DNA of 64,000 nt from NCBI RefSeq assembly GCF_042665255.1, contig NZ_JBHTCD010000001.1; one strand, written 5' to 3'. The notes beneath the pieces are model-generated. The model made no database searches and had not been told where the DNA came from. It saw only the letters and a program-made list of their open reading frames with translations. The position numbers and the translations under genes are program-made. Position 1 is the stretch's first letter. Each line of letters opens with the position of its first letter. Shown here piece after piece: positions 27,543 through 36,302 of this stretch. This stretch comes from Insolitispirillum peregrinum. GTDB taxonomy: Bacteria; Pseudomonadota; Alphaproteobacteria; Rhodospirillales; Rhodospirillaceae.

Positions 27543-27816
27543 ACTATTGTGCAAAAAGTGGGAACCGGTTTTCGCAACAACAATGTGGCCCAGCGTGCCT
27601 GCGTCAGATCACAGTACACGACAGTTGTGAAACAGGATCATGGAGCGCTGCTCCAAACCTCGCTGGGGCCTTTATGCCCCAGGCCTCATTGAAGTGATAT
27701 TGAAAGAAAAAATGGGGGTTTGGGGCCTCAGGCCCCAAGCGGTTTCAGGCGGCAGCCTGCACTTTACTTACCAACTGTCGTGTACTGTGGCGCCACATTT
27801 AACGCACAATGCTCCA
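27538..27816. repeat. Composite intergenic repeat, copy R5 (best-preserved long form)
   Basis: The left module is ctctagactattgtgcaaaa through gggaaccggttttcgc, then cagcgtgcctgcgtcagat. A MITE-like part at 27610-27789 (180 bp) is bounded by perfect 17-bp inverted ends, cacagtacacgacagtt and its complement. Inside are tggagcgctgctcca (27640-27654) and ggggcctcaggcccc (27722-27736). It has no coding capacity. Confidence 0.85.
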
Positions 27817-27854
27817 GGCCCGCTGCGGCACACGTCCACTTCAGGAAAGTCACC

Positions 27855-28385
27855 ATGAGCAATCAGACCATTGTGGCCTGCACCTTTGACCGCCACGCCA
27901 GCCAAATTCTGGATATCTTTAACGACGCCATTCTCACCTCGACCGCCCTCTATGACTATCAACCACGAACCATGGACACCATGCGGAGCTGGTTCGCCGC
28001 CAAGACCGCCGGACACTTTCCCGTCATTGGCATTGAAAATGACGACGATGTGCTGATTGGCTTTGGCAGTTATGGCGCATTCCGGGCATTTCCGGCCTAC
28101 AAATACACCGTCGAGCACTCGGTCTATGTCCACAAAGACCACCGGGGCCACGGAGTGGGGCGTATTTTGATGCGCGAAATCATCGCTGCCGCCCATTCTC
28201 AAGGCTTTCATGCGGTGGTCGGTGCCATTGACGCCGCCAATAGCGGCAGCGTCGCCTTGCACCAAAGCCTCGGCTTTCAGCACGTCGGCACCATGCCTCA
28301 GGTCGGCTTCAAGTTTGGCCGCTGGCTGGATCTGGCGTTTTATCAACTGTTGCTCGAGGGTCCGAAACATCCTGTCGATGGCTGA
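27855..28385 (+). CDS. GNAT N-acetyltransferase, phosphinothricin acetyltransferase-like
   Basis: The 176-residue protein has the GNAT fold. The acetyl-CoA motif is VHKDHRGHGVGRILMREII (about 95-113), followed by GAIDAANSGSVALHQSLGF and VGTMPQVGFKFGRWLDLAFY. This pattern, with FNDAILTSTALYDYQPRTMD near the start, matches the Pat/Bar/MnaT group that acetylates phosphinothricin, methionine sulfone or similar amino acids. The substrate is unproven. ATG at 27855 follows AGGAAAG. Its last 77 bases overlap the end of the MFS gene on the other strand. Confidence 0.85.
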   Translation: MSNQTIVACTFDRHASQILDIFNDAILTSTALYDYQPRTMDTMRSWFAAKTAGHFPVIGIENDDDVLIGFGSYGAFRAFPAYKYTVEHSVYVHKDHRGHGVGRILMREIIAAAHSQGFHAVVGAIDAANSGSVALHQSLGFQHVGTMPQVGFKFGRWLDLAFYQLLLEGPKHPVDG

Positions 28386-29643
28386 CCAGAGCGTTGCGCC
28401 GGTCAGTGCCGAAAGGAGGGCCAAAGGCAATCCCGATTGCGGCCACCATCGTCGCGCTAGCCAAAAGAAACGTCAGCCGCATTCCGGCAGCGACATCCGG
28501 AGCCGTTGCAGCAGTAAGCGGCCCGCTTCCAACGCCAAAGGTAAAAACAGCGCCCATCAACGATGCTCCCGCTATCAGGCCGACATTGCGCGACAGGGTG
28601 AGCAGGCCGGAAACCGTACCACGCCGATCTTTCGGCACATCGGCCAACGCGGCCGTATTGTTGGCCGCCTGAAAAAGCTGATAGCCCGGCGTCAGCACGC
28701 TGATGGACAACAGATAGCCGATCGCCCCCATCAGATTCGGCACAAAAGCCAGCAACAGCGCCCCCACCGTCAGCAGGATCAACCCGAGGGCCAACACAGG
28801 ACCATTTCCCCAGACATCAACCAGCCGACCGGCAGGAATCCCGCTGACAATGGAAACAACGGGGCCAACCGCCATGATCAGCCCGGCTTGCCTCGCCTCC
28901 AGCCCAAGGGCAAGGACGAGATAGAACGGGCCGACCACCAGCGTCGTCATCATGACGGCAGCCACCAGAATGTTGATGGCAAGATTGCGCACAAGGCCCC
29001 CATCCACCATGAACCACCGGCGCGTTGATCGCGCCTTTTCCTTTGTTTCCCGTCCGACACCACCACCTGGCAGGGTGATGAGGGCAAGGATCAGGGCAAG
29101 CATCGCCAACGGAACCTGCACCCAAAAGATGCCCGGCCATCCCGTCACCGGAATCAGCAAGCCACCCAGCGAAGGACCAAGCGCCGTTCCCAATGCCGAG
29201 ACGGTACCCAGCAGCCCCATTGCCCGACCAACGCGCGTTTCGCTCGCTGTCTGGCGCATTAACGCCATGGCAAGGGTCATGAGACAGGCCGCACCGATGC
29301 CCTGCAAGGCCCGGGCAGCACTCAGGAACCATAAATTTTTTGCAACTGCGCACAGAATGGAGGCGGTTGCAAAAACGACCAGCCCCCCGACCAGCACGCG
29401 TTTCAGCCCATAGGTGTCGCCAAGCCGCCCGGCGATGACCACCGAGATCGTCAAGGCCACAAGATAGGAAATCACGACACTCTGCACCTGCGCGAATGAT
29501 GCCGAAAATGCCTCGATCAGCATCGGCAATGCGATATTGGCGATACTGGTGCCGAGCGAGGCCAGCAGCATCGCCAAGGCCAAAGCCACCATGATCCCCG
29601 TTTGTGCTCCCGCTGCCCGCTGTTGTTCAGCCTGCTCCATCAT
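28309..29643 (-). CDS. MFS drug-efflux-type transporter
   Basis: The 444-residue inner-membrane protein has about 12-14 hydrophobic helices. The MFS motif is GRLGDTYGLKRVLVGG between helices 2 and 3, and the motif C-like GTVSALGTALGPSLGGLLI marks antiporters. It fits the drug:H+ antiporter group. The ATG at 29643 is preceded by AGAGGACAAA. The C-terminal tail is hydrophilic. The gene is divergent from a MerR regulator, with repeat R6 between them, which suggests MerR control of efflux. It overlaps the GNAT gene tail-to-tail by 77 bp. Confidence 0.85.
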   Translation of the reverse strand: MMEQAEQQRAAGAQTGIMVALALAMLLASLGTSIANIALPMLIEAFSASFAQVQSVVISYLVALTISVVIAGRLGDTYGLKRVLVGGLVVFATASILCAVAKNLWFLSAARALQGIGAACLMTLAMALMRQTASETRVGRAMGLLGTVSALGTALGPSLGGLLIPVTGWPGIFWVQVPLAMLALILALITLPGGGVGRETKEKARSTRRWFMVDGGLVRNLAINILVAAVMMTTLVVGPFYLVLALGLEARQAGLIMAVGPVVSIVSGIPAGRLVDVWGNGPVLALGLILLTVGALLLAFVPNLMGAIGYLLSISVLTPGYQLFQAANNTAALADVPKDRRGTVSGLLTLSRNVGLIAGASLMGAVFTFGVGSGPLTAATAPDVAAGMRLTFLLASATMVAAIGIAFGPPFGTDRRNALVSHRQDVSDPRATVDKTPDPASGQT

Positions 29644-29671
29644 TTTGTCCTCTTGCCTGAAGTACTGTTCC

Positions 29672-29776
29672 AGACCAGCGTGTGTTACATCTGACGCAGG
29701 CACGCTGGTCTAACCTTTTGGCCTGTCGCAGTGATAGCGCGCAAAACCGGTTCCCACTTTTGCGCTCACTGCTCTG
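29672..29776. repeat. Composite intergenic repeat, copy R6 (short form, between divergent promoters)
   Basis: The palindrome has arms agaccagcgtg (29672-29682) and cacgctggtct (29701-29711), with no MITE-like insert in its loop. It is followed by agtgatagcgcgcaaaaccgg through ttttgcgctcactgctctga. It occupies most of the gap between the MFS and MerR genes, so it overlaps or displaces their promoters. Confidence 0.8.
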
Positions 29777-29813
29777 AAGCAGGCTGCCACTTCAAGCCAA
29801 GTTGAGGTCAAGC

Positions 29814-30263
29814 ATGAAATTTCTGGATATCGGAGAGGTTGCGGCACAAAGCGGCCTCAAGCCCTCGGCGCTGCGCTATTATGAGGAGGCCGGGCTGATT
29901 ACCTCGGTCTCACGGCATGGCTTGCGCCGACAGTTCCCGCCCGAGGTCCTGTTGCAGCTCAAATTGATTTCGATGGGGAAATCAGCCGGATTTTCGCTGG
30001 ACGAAATCGCCGGAATGTTCGGTCGGAACGGCATGCCAAACCTGCCGCGCGATGTTCTTCACCAGAAGGCTGATGAAATCGACCAGCACATCCACGAGTT
30101 GACTGCATTGCGCGACACTCTCCGCCATGTTGCAGACTGTCGCGCACCGACGCACATGGAATGCCCGACATTCCGGCGGCTGGTGGAGGTAGCGGGCAAA
30201 CGAAGTAAAAAACGTGGGCAGGCAGGCAAGACAAAGGCGAAAGGCAACCTTCCATCATCCTGA
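29814..30263 (+). CDS. MerR-family transcriptional regulator
   Basis: The 149-residue regulator has the N-terminal winged helix MKFLDIGEVAAQSGLKPSAL followed by RYYEEAGLI and LRRQFPPEVLLQLKLI. A dimerisation helix (about 80-108) and a Cys-containing segment (VADCRAPTHMECPTFRRL) follow. Two Cys spaced by eight residues could bind a metal or respond to redox, but this is not a recognised metal-site signature. The tail is basic. ATG at 29814 follows GAGGTCAAGC. It is divergent from the MFS exporter, the usual MerR arrangement for inducible efflux. Confidence 0.85.
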   Translation: MKFLDIGEVAAQSGLKPSALRYYEEAGLITSVSRHGLRRQFPPEVLLQLKLISMGKSAGFSLDEIAGMFGRNGMPNLPRDVLHQKADEIDQHIHELTALRDTLRHVADCRAPTHMECPTFRRLVEVAGKRSKKRGQAGKTKAKGNLPSS

Positions 30264-30297
30264 CCAACCCGCCACAGGCTGATATACTGCGTCCTCG

Positions 30298-32250
30298 TCA
30301 GGCAGTCCCCCCCATGGACACAGAAGCCCCCACTGATCGCGCGGAGACCAGTTCATAGACGCGCACCTCGGCAGCACGCCCTTTGGGTGCAACGGCAGCA
30401 ACGAAACGGGTCTCGAACTCATCCCCCAGCTCGGCCACAACCGCTTCGCTGACCAGAATGGTCGTGCCATAGGTCTTGTTCAGCCCCTCCAGGCGAGCGG
30501 AAACGTTCACCGCATCCCCCAGCGCCGTGTATTCGATATGGTCATTATCGCCGATGTGACCAACAACCACATCCCCGCAATGCACTCCAAAGCGGGTCCG
30601 GAACGGTGGTTCTCCGGCGGCAATCAGATCGAGGTTGAACCGCTCAACAATGTCGCGGGCCTGCAAGGCCGCCCGGCAGGCTGCTGCCGCATGGTTATCA
30701 CACAGCTCGGGCGCATTCCACATCGCCATCACCGCATCGCCGATGTACTTGTTGATGGTCCCGCCATTTTCGTGGATCACATGCGAAATATGGCTGAAAT
30801 AGCGGGATAGCCTCTCGATCAGTTCCTCTGGCCGGATTTCTTCGGAAATGGTGGTAAATCCCTCGATGTCGGTGAACAGGAAGGTCGCCATCCGGCGTTC
30901 TCCCCCCAGCACCGGCTCTTCCCCCGACTGGACAATCTTGCGTACCAGCGATTTTGGAACATAGCGCCCGAACGTATTCAAGGCGGCCTTTGAGGTTGCC
31001 AGTGCCTCGGCCAGCTTGCCGATCTCCCGAATTCTGGAGGAAACGCGCGCCGGTGCCGCATCGTCCATCAGTGGCAAACGTTCGGCCTCGGCCGCCAGAG
31101 CGGTCAGGGACTGACTGACACTGCGCGCCACATACGCCACCAGGGGGATCGACACCAGAACGATCAACAAGGAAAAGAACAGCGTCACCCGCGTAATTTT
31201 ATCGACATTGGCAGTGATTTCACTGATCGGCGCCGAGATGGTCAGCACCATCCCGTTGCCGATTTCTGACGGCAGCGGCAGCGAAGACCCGATATAGTTT
31301 TCCCCATCCACGCTGAAGGCATAGCTGGGGGACTTGATCCACCCATTCTCCCGGTTCAGATCATAGACAGACTTCATCAGATGGTCATCATTATCTGCAA
31401 TAATGATCGCTGTACTTTGTCCATAGGGCGTCTGAATATTACTAAAGGTAAAGTCCTTCAGCTGAGGATGGACCAACAGGTTGCCACTGCGGTTAAAAAT
31501 TGCGGCAACAGAAGAACGGGAAATTTTTTGCTGCCCCAAAAACTGCGACAGTTGATCAAGGGTAATATCAACACCGATCACCGCCCCACCGCCTTCGACC
31601 AGACGGGATACGGTCAACCCCACTTGCCCGGTGGTGGCGAACACATAAGGCGCAGACCATGCCAAACCATCAACATCCAAAGCAGCCTTGTACCATGGCC
31701 GTCCCCGTGGATCATAAGTGGCCTCTTCCGTCGGCCCATCCGCGACAAAACGTTCATCGGCATTAAAGAACGTCCAGCGGGAAATGCGTTTGCCATTTTC
31801 ATCGGTAAGGATAGTCCTCACCGCCAGCGAAGCCTCGGCTGGTGCCTGCAGGCGCTCGCGCCACGCCGGTGCATCGGCAAGGTCAACCAAATGCAAAAAG
31901 CTGCCATCCGCATAGCCAATAAACATTCCATCGACATCATTCAGACTGTGAATGGCCTCCAGAAGCATTGGCAACATCACATGCCCATCCACTCCCGGCG
32001 GCATGCTGAGTGCCCGCATGGCGGATGCTGTCCTTACGAATGTCTGTATTTCGCGAAAAAGGCCCTGGGTTCTCTCAGAGATACTTTCAATTGCCGTTCC
32101 CATGTGACGCTCCGCCACTGTGATGGCAGCATCACGCCCCATATAGACATTAATTGTTACCAGTGCGCCACAAATAGTAAAAAGAATTGACAAAAATATT
32201 GTCAGCAAGTGAATCCGAAATGGTTGTCCTTTAAAAAAACCGGCGCCCAT
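30298..32250 (-). CDS. Class III adenylate cyclase with periplasmic Cache sensor
   Basis: The 650-residue protein has an N-terminal membrane helix (about 12-36) and a periplasmic double-Cache domain (about 40-340, with SRWTFFNADERFVADGP and DPRGRPWYKAAL). A second helix (about 350-372), a HAMP-like linker and the cyclase domain (about 450-630) follow. Metal-binding Asp residues are in FLFTDIEGFTT and GDAVMAMWNAP. Lys in TINKYIGD and Thr in EYTALGDAVNVSARLE fit ATP specificity. It would make cAMP in response to an external small molecule. ATG at 32250 follows AGAGG. It converges with the MerR gene 34 bp away. Confidence 0.9.
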   Translation of the reverse strand: MGAGFFKGQPFRIHLLTIFLSILFTICGALVTINVYMGRDAAITVAERHMGTAIESISERTQGLFREIQTFVRTASAMRALSMPPGVDGHVMLPMLLEAIHSLNDVDGMFIGYADGSFLHLVDLADAPAWRERLQAPAEASLAVRTILTDENGKRISRWTFFNADERFVADGPTEEATYDPRGRPWYKAALDVDGLAWSAPYVFATTGQVGLTVSRLVEGGGAVIGVDITLDQLSQFLGQQKISRSSVAAIFNRSGNLLVHPQLKDFTFSNIQTPYGQSTAIIIADNDDHLMKSVYDLNRENGWIKSPSYAFSVDGENYIGSSLPLPSEIGNGMVLTISAPISEITANVDKITRVTLFFSLLIVLVSIPLVAYVARSVSQSLTALAAEAERLPLMDDAAPARVSSRIREIGKLAEALATSKAALNTFGRYVPKSLVRKIVQSGEEPVLGGERRMATFLFTDIEGFTTISEEIRPEELIERLSRYFSHISHVIHENGGTINKYIGDAVMAMWNAPELCDNHAAAACRAALQARDIVERFNLDLIAAGEPPFRTRFGVHCGDVVVGHIGDNDHIEYTALGDAVNVSARLEGLNKTYGTTILVSEAVVAELGDEFETRFVAAVAPKGRAAEVRVYELVSARSVGASVSMGGTA

Positions 32251-32369
32251 AACAGCAGCCTCTTCTATAGAGTACGATAGGACATCCTAGCATTCGCCAT
32301 AATTCACAACAATTAAAATATACAAATGAAACTGTTACCTACATCTTAAGACATACAACACGCAAAGAA

Positions 32370-32405
32370 GCGTGGCGGTCGCTCCCCCAAGACCAACCGC
32401 CACGC
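32370..32405 (-). terminator. Terminator of the fixABCX operon
   Basis: Perfect 10-bp arms gcgtggcggt (32370-32379) and accgccacgc (32396-32405) are followed on the minus strand by TTCTTTGCGTGTT. It lies about 50 bp after the fixX stop codon. Confidence 0.75.
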
Positions 32406-32454
32406 CACACTCTAAAAGTTCACCCATCACCGACGCACGACAGAGCGCCGGAGA

Positions 32455-32745
32455 TCAGCCGAACTTGTAGAGAATTCCGTACCCTCCACGGGGATAGAAC
32501 CAGTCGATATTGCTGTTTTCCTGACAGATCACACGACAGGTTCCACATTCCAGACAACCATCAAACGTCGCCGTCACCCCGCCGTCTTCCGCCGCATAAC
32601 ACGCCGCCGGGCACGCGGTGGTGCAGGCCTTGTCGGTGCAGCTCTGGCACTTGGCGGCATCCTTGATGGCGATGTGCGGGCGTCCTTCATCGACGCGGTA
32701 ACGGTTCTGATAGAGCTTGTCTTCAACTTTGATCTGGACGGTCAT
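32455..32745 (-). CDS. fixX: Ferredoxin-like protein FixX
   Basis: The 96-residue protein has two Fe-S cluster motifs. CQSCTDKACTTACPAACY is a modified first motif, and CLECGTCRVIC is the second, typical of FixX. It accepts electrons in the FixABCX complex, which bifurcates NADH electrons between quinone and ferredoxin/flavodoxin for nitrogenase. The final stretch NIDWFYPRGGYGILYKFG is the family's usual C-terminus. It is the last gene of the fixABCX operon, 33 bp after fixC, with a terminator just downstream. Confidence 0.95.
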   Translation of the reverse strand: MTVQIKVEDKLYQNRYRVDEGRPHIAIKDAAKCQSCTDKACTTACPAACYAAEDGGVTATFDGCLECGTCRVICQENSNIDWFYPRGGYGILYKFG

Positions 32746-32778
32746 GGCCGAGCCTCCGATAAGAACAGCGAGTTTGCT

Positions 32779-34080
32779 TTAACGCCAGGCACGGGCGAGC
32801 TTGACAGCATCGCCAAGCAGGCCCCTCCAGCCGCGCGCCTTGACAAAGCCACGAACCATCTGACCTTCCTTGGTCTTCTTGTCGATCCCGTCAACGCGGA
32901 ACCAGGTTTCGGCTGCCTTGGACAGCAGGTTCGGATAATCGCTGAAGAACTGGGTGTTCCTGTGCAGGAATTCCGGCAGGTCCTTGTACTTCTTCAGGTC
33001 CTTGATCACGAAGCTTTCTTCCAGCGAGCGCCGGTAGGCCGCCAGATTGGCGTCGGTCATCGGCTTGCCCGCCTCCTTCAGCGCCATCACCGTTTCCGCC
33101 GCCAGACGGCCAGTGGTCATCGCCATGTTGGAGCCTTCGCGGTGCAGGGCGTTGACGAACTGCCCGGCATCGCCGCAGATCATCCAGCCGTCGCCATAGA
33201 CCTTGGGAATGGCCTTATAGCCGCCTTCCGGGATCAGGTGAGCTGCATATTCCTTGACTTCCGAGCCCTTCAGCAGCGGCGCAATCGACGGATGGTTCTT
33301 GAACCGCTCCAACAGGGCATAGGGGGTCTCACCGGTTTTCTTGAAATCCGACACCAGACAGCCAATACCGACCGCCAGGCTTTCACCGTTGGTGTAGATG
33401 AAAGCGGTCCCGACCATCCCACTGGTCACGGTGCCGGCGATTTCGATCACCACACCTTCTTCGCCCTTGACGTTGAAACGTTCGTCAATCACGTCACGCG
33501 GCAGGAAATGCATTTCCTTCACCGCCAGCGCCACATGCTCGGGCTTCAGCTCGGCGCGGAACCCGGCGCGCTGGGCCAGCAGCGAGTTCACACCGTCGCA
33601 CAGCACCACCACGTCGGCGAAAATATCACCGTTTTCACGGTCGGTACGCACCCCGATCACCTTGCCCGCCGCATCTTTCAGCAGATCGGTCACCGTGGTT
33701 TCACAGATCACCAGCGCACCGGCTTCCTTGACCTTTTTCGAGAACCACTTGTCAATCTGGGCGCGGATGATGGTGTAACGGTTCGGGCGCTCTTCGTTGA
33801 ACTTGTCCGAACGATAGTGGGTGCCCATGTACGACTGATCATCCAGCATCCACAGACGCTGTTCGATGATGTGGCGTTCCAGCGGCGCGTCTTCGCGGAA
33901 GTCGGGGATGATCTTTTCCAGCGCATCGGCGTACAGGATCGCGCCCTGCACGTTCTTTGAACCGGGATATTCGCCCCGTTCGATCTGCAAAACCTTCAGG
34001 CCGGCCTTGGCCATGGTATAGGCGGCGGCGTTCCCCGAAGGACCGGCACCAACCACGATCGCATCAAATTTCTCGGTCAT
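32779..34080 (-). CDS. fixC: FixC, electron-transfer flavoprotein:quinone oxidoreductase-like
   Basis: The 433-residue flavoprotein has an N-terminal FAD-binding Rossmann motif, VVGAGPSGNAAAYTMAKAG, followed by IERGEYPGSKNVQG, and a later CGDAGQFVNALHREGSNMA segment. FixC is the quinone-reducing branch of the electron-bifurcating complex. It is membrane-associated and works with the FixAB flavoprotein and FixX. The length is normal (about 430). It lies 22 bp after fixB and 33 bp before fixX in the same operon. Confidence 0.96.
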   Translation of the reverse strand: MTEKFDAIVVGAGPSGNAAAYTMAKAGLKVLQIERGEYPGSKNVQGAILYADALEKIIPDFREDAPLERHIIEQRLWMLDDQSYMGTHYRSDKFNEERPNRYTIIRAQIDKWFSKKVKEAGALVICETTVTDLLKDAAGKVIGVRTDRENGDIFADVVVLCDGVNSLLAQRAGFRAELKPEHVALAVKEMHFLPRDVIDERFNVKGEEGVVIEIAGTVTSGMVGTAFIYTNGESLAVGIGCLVSDFKKTGETPYALLERFKNHPSIAPLLKGSEVKEYAAHLIPEGGYKAIPKVYGDGWMICGDAGQFVNALHREGSNMAMTTGRLAAETVMALKEAGKPMTDANLAAYRRSLEESFVIKDLKKYKDLPEFLHRNTQFFSDYPNLLSKAAETWFRVDGIDKKTKEGQMVRGFVKARGWRGLLGDAVKLARAWR

Positions 34081-34102
34081 TGTGGTGATCTCCGTACTGG
34101 GG

Positions 34103-35194
34103 TTAACCGGCCATCCGGTTGACCGACAGGCGCTTGCGGAACGCTTCGGTCAGGGCGGGCAGAATGGTCATCGCATCGCCAATGATGGCGAGATGGGCGA
34201 AGTCCATGATCGGGGCGTTGGGATCGGTGTTGATTGCCAGGATCAGGTCGGCACCTTCCACCCCCACGCGATGCTGGATGGCCCCGGAAATCCCGGCGGC
34301 AATGTACAGCTTCGGACGGATGGTCTTGCCGGTCTGGCCAATCTGACGATCAGAGTCGATCCAGCCCTTTTGCACCAGCGGACGCGAGCCACCGTATTCG
34401 GCCCCCAGCACTTCCGCCAGATCCTTGACCAGCTTGAAGTTTTCCGGCTTGCCCAGCCCCATGCCACCGGCAACCACCACATCGGCATAGGCCAACTGCG
34501 CCTTGTTGGTGGTGTTGTCGGCGATGAAGTCGAGGATCTTGGTGATCACATCGTCTTCTTTCATGTTCAGCGGCACTTCGATCAGCCCGCCACTCACCTC
34601 GCCATCTTTCGCTTCGGGCATCGCCATCACACGCGGGCGGATGGTGGCCATCTGCGGGCGGAAGTTCAGCGTGTGAATGGTACACAGCAGCGAGCCGCCA
34701 AAGGTCGGGCGGGTTGCCGCCAGCGAGCCTTCATCGTCAATCGCCAGCTCGGTGCAGTCGGCAGTCAGGCCGGTCGCCAGCGTGGTCGCCACCGAGCCCG
34801 CCAGATCGCGGCCCAGGGTGGTGGCCCCCAGCAACAGGATTTCCGGCTGATAGGTGTTGACCAGATCGGTCATCGCCTTGGTGAACGGCTCGTTGCGGTA
34901 ATCGGTCAGCAACGGGTCTTCCATCAGATAGACCGTATCGGCGCCATAGCGATAAGAGCCCTCGACCGCCGCGCGGGTGGTCGCGGCAGGCGGACCCATC
35001 ACCACCCCGGCCAGTTGCACGCCCAGCTTGTCGGCCAGCTTGCGACCTTCCCCCAGCAGTTCCCACGACACCGGGTGGACTTCCCCGCGTTCCAGTTCGA
35101 CAAACACCCAGACGTGCTTGTAGTTGATGAACTTTTCGGGAAGCTGCTTCTTCATTCCGGCGCGGCTGCTTGCGGGCTTGTTGTCTGCGCTCAT
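34103..35194 (-). CDS. fixB: FixB, electron-transfer flavoprotein alpha subunit
   Basis: The 363-residue ETF alpha-type protein has the C-terminal FAD-binding signature LYIAAGISGAIQHRVGV. An N-terminal domain starts HVWVFVELERGEVHPVSWEL. With FixA it forms the heterodimer that bifurcates electrons from NADH. The start MSADNKPASSRAG adds a short hydrophilic lead common in nif-linked FixB proteins. The gene is 46 bp after fixA and 22 bp before fixC. Confidence 0.96.
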   Translation of the reverse strand: MSADNKPASSRAGMKKQLPEKFINYKHVWVFVELERGEVHPVSWELLGEGRKLADKLGVQLAGVVMGPPAATTRAAVEGSYRYGADTVYLMEDPLLTDYRNEPFTKAMTDLVNTYQPEILLLGATTLGRDLAGSVATTLATGLTADCTELAIDDEGSLAATRPTFGGSLLCTIHTLNFRPQMATIRPRVMAMPEAKDGEVSGGLIEVPLNMKEDDVITKILDFIADNTTNKAQLAYADVVVAGGMGLGKPENFKLVKDLAEVLGAEYGGSRPLVQKGWIDSDRQIGQTGKTIRPKLYIAAGISGAIQHRVGVEGADLILAINTDPNAPIMDFAHLAIIGDAMTILPALTEAFRKRLSVNRMAG

Positions 35195-35240
35195 GTTCGG
35201 AACCCCTCTTCAAAGACCTGTTGCTGATTGCGCCGCGCGA

Positions 35241-36086
35241 TCAGTACCCGGCAGACTGCTTCAGAAGATCGCTTTCCAGCTTGGGCTGGCTGGCGAAGAT
35301 CGCTTCGATGGCCGCAGCAGCCAGCGCCTCGGCCCCTTCGCCGTCCACCGGCCTGGCCTTCTGGGCGCGCGCCTTGGGGGCAAAGACCTTCTTCACCACC
35401 GTCGGCGAGCCGCGCAGGCCGCAACGGGTCATGTCTTCGATGCCCGCCGCCGCCGCCGACCACACGCGCACATCAGCCCGTGCCGCCCGGAACATGTCAT
35501 CCATGGTGCCGTAACGGATCTGGTTGGTGCCTTCCAGCATGGTAATCATGCACGGCAGCGAGGTCTTCAGGACCTGCACGCCCCCCTCGGAGCGGCGATG
35601 AACGACGATTTCGCGCTTCGCCGGATCGACCGATTCCACTTTCTGGACATAGGTCAACTGCTGCATGCCCAACCGGCAGCAAATCCCCGGACCCACCTGT
35701 GCAGTATCGCCATCAATGGTCTGCTTGCCCGCAAACACCATGTCCACCGGCTCGGTTTCCATGATCTTCTGAATGGCGGTCGCCAGCGCGAACGAGGTCG
35801 CCAGGGTATCAGACCCGGCAAAGAACCGGTCCGTCAGCAAAACGGCATCATCCGCACCAATCCCCAACGCCTTGCGCAGGGAGTCTTCGGCCATCGGCGG
35901 CCCCATGGTCAGGACCGTCACCTTGCCACCGAACGCATCGCGCAGACGCAACGCTTCTTCCAGTGAGAACAGGTCATAGGGGTTGATGATGGTCGGCACG
36001 CCCTGACGCATGATGGTGTTGGTCACCGGGTGAACGCGGATCTGCGCGCTGTCAGGTACCTGTTTGATGCAAACGACGATGTGCAT
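35241..36086 (-). CDS. fixA: FixA, electron-transfer flavoprotein beta subunit
   Basis: The 281-residue ETF beta-type subunit begins MHIVVCIKQVPDSAQIRVHP and contains DLFSLEEALRLRD and FAGKQTIDGDTAQVGPGICC, the family's nucleotide-binding region. It is the first gene of fixABCX and supplies reducing power to nitrogenase. ATG at 36086 follows AAGGAG. A sigma-54 promoter lies 45-60 bp upstream and a NifA site about 110 bp beyond, so the operon should be expressed only under nitrogen-fixing conditions. Confidence 0.96.
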   Translation of the reverse strand: MHIVVCIKQVPDSAQIRVHPVTNTIMRQGVPTIINPYDLFSLEEALRLRDAFGGKVTVLTMGPPMAEDSLRKALGIGADDAVLLTDRFFAGSDTLATSFALATAIQKIMETEPVDMVFAGKQTIDGDTAQVGPGICCRLGMQQLTYVQKVESVDPAKREIVVHRRSEGGVQVLKTSLPCMITMLEGTNQIRYGTMDDMFRAARADVRVWSAAAAGIEDMTRCGLRGSPTVVKKVFAPKARAQKARPVDGEGAEALAAAAIEAIFASQPKLESDLLKQSAGY

Positions 36087-36130
36087 TCCCCACTCCTTCA
36101 GCCAGCGGCTTGAAATTCTGAAGGGAGCAA

Positions 36131-36146
36131 TGCAAACAGCGTTCCA
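36131..36146 (-). promoter_or_regulatory. Sigma-54 promoter of fixABCX
   Basis: The minus strand reads TGGAACGCTGTTTGCA. It matches the -24/-12 consensus TGGCACG-N4-TTGCA except for one base in the -24 box, with exact spacing. Predicted transcription start is near 36119, about 33 bases before the fixA ATG. Confidence 0.85.
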
Positions 36147-36245
36147 GTTTCAGGATAAATTTATAAATCGTTGTTTATCAATGAATTAACTCATGATTTT
36201 AGAGAAGATCAAGCATTCATCACCCCGGACCAAACACGACAGAAA

Positions 36246-36261
36246 TGTCGTATTAGCGACA
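36246..36261. promoter_or_regulatory. NifA upstream activator site for fixABCX
   Basis: The sequence is TGTCGTATTAGCGACA, an exact TGT-N10-ACA site. It is centred about 108 bp upstream of the fixA -24 box, the normal distance for NifA acting by DNA looping. Confidence 0.85.
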
Positions 36262-36302
36262 GCTTTCCCTTCAAACGGAACAAAGCCCGCCCCGCAGCGA
36301 CA

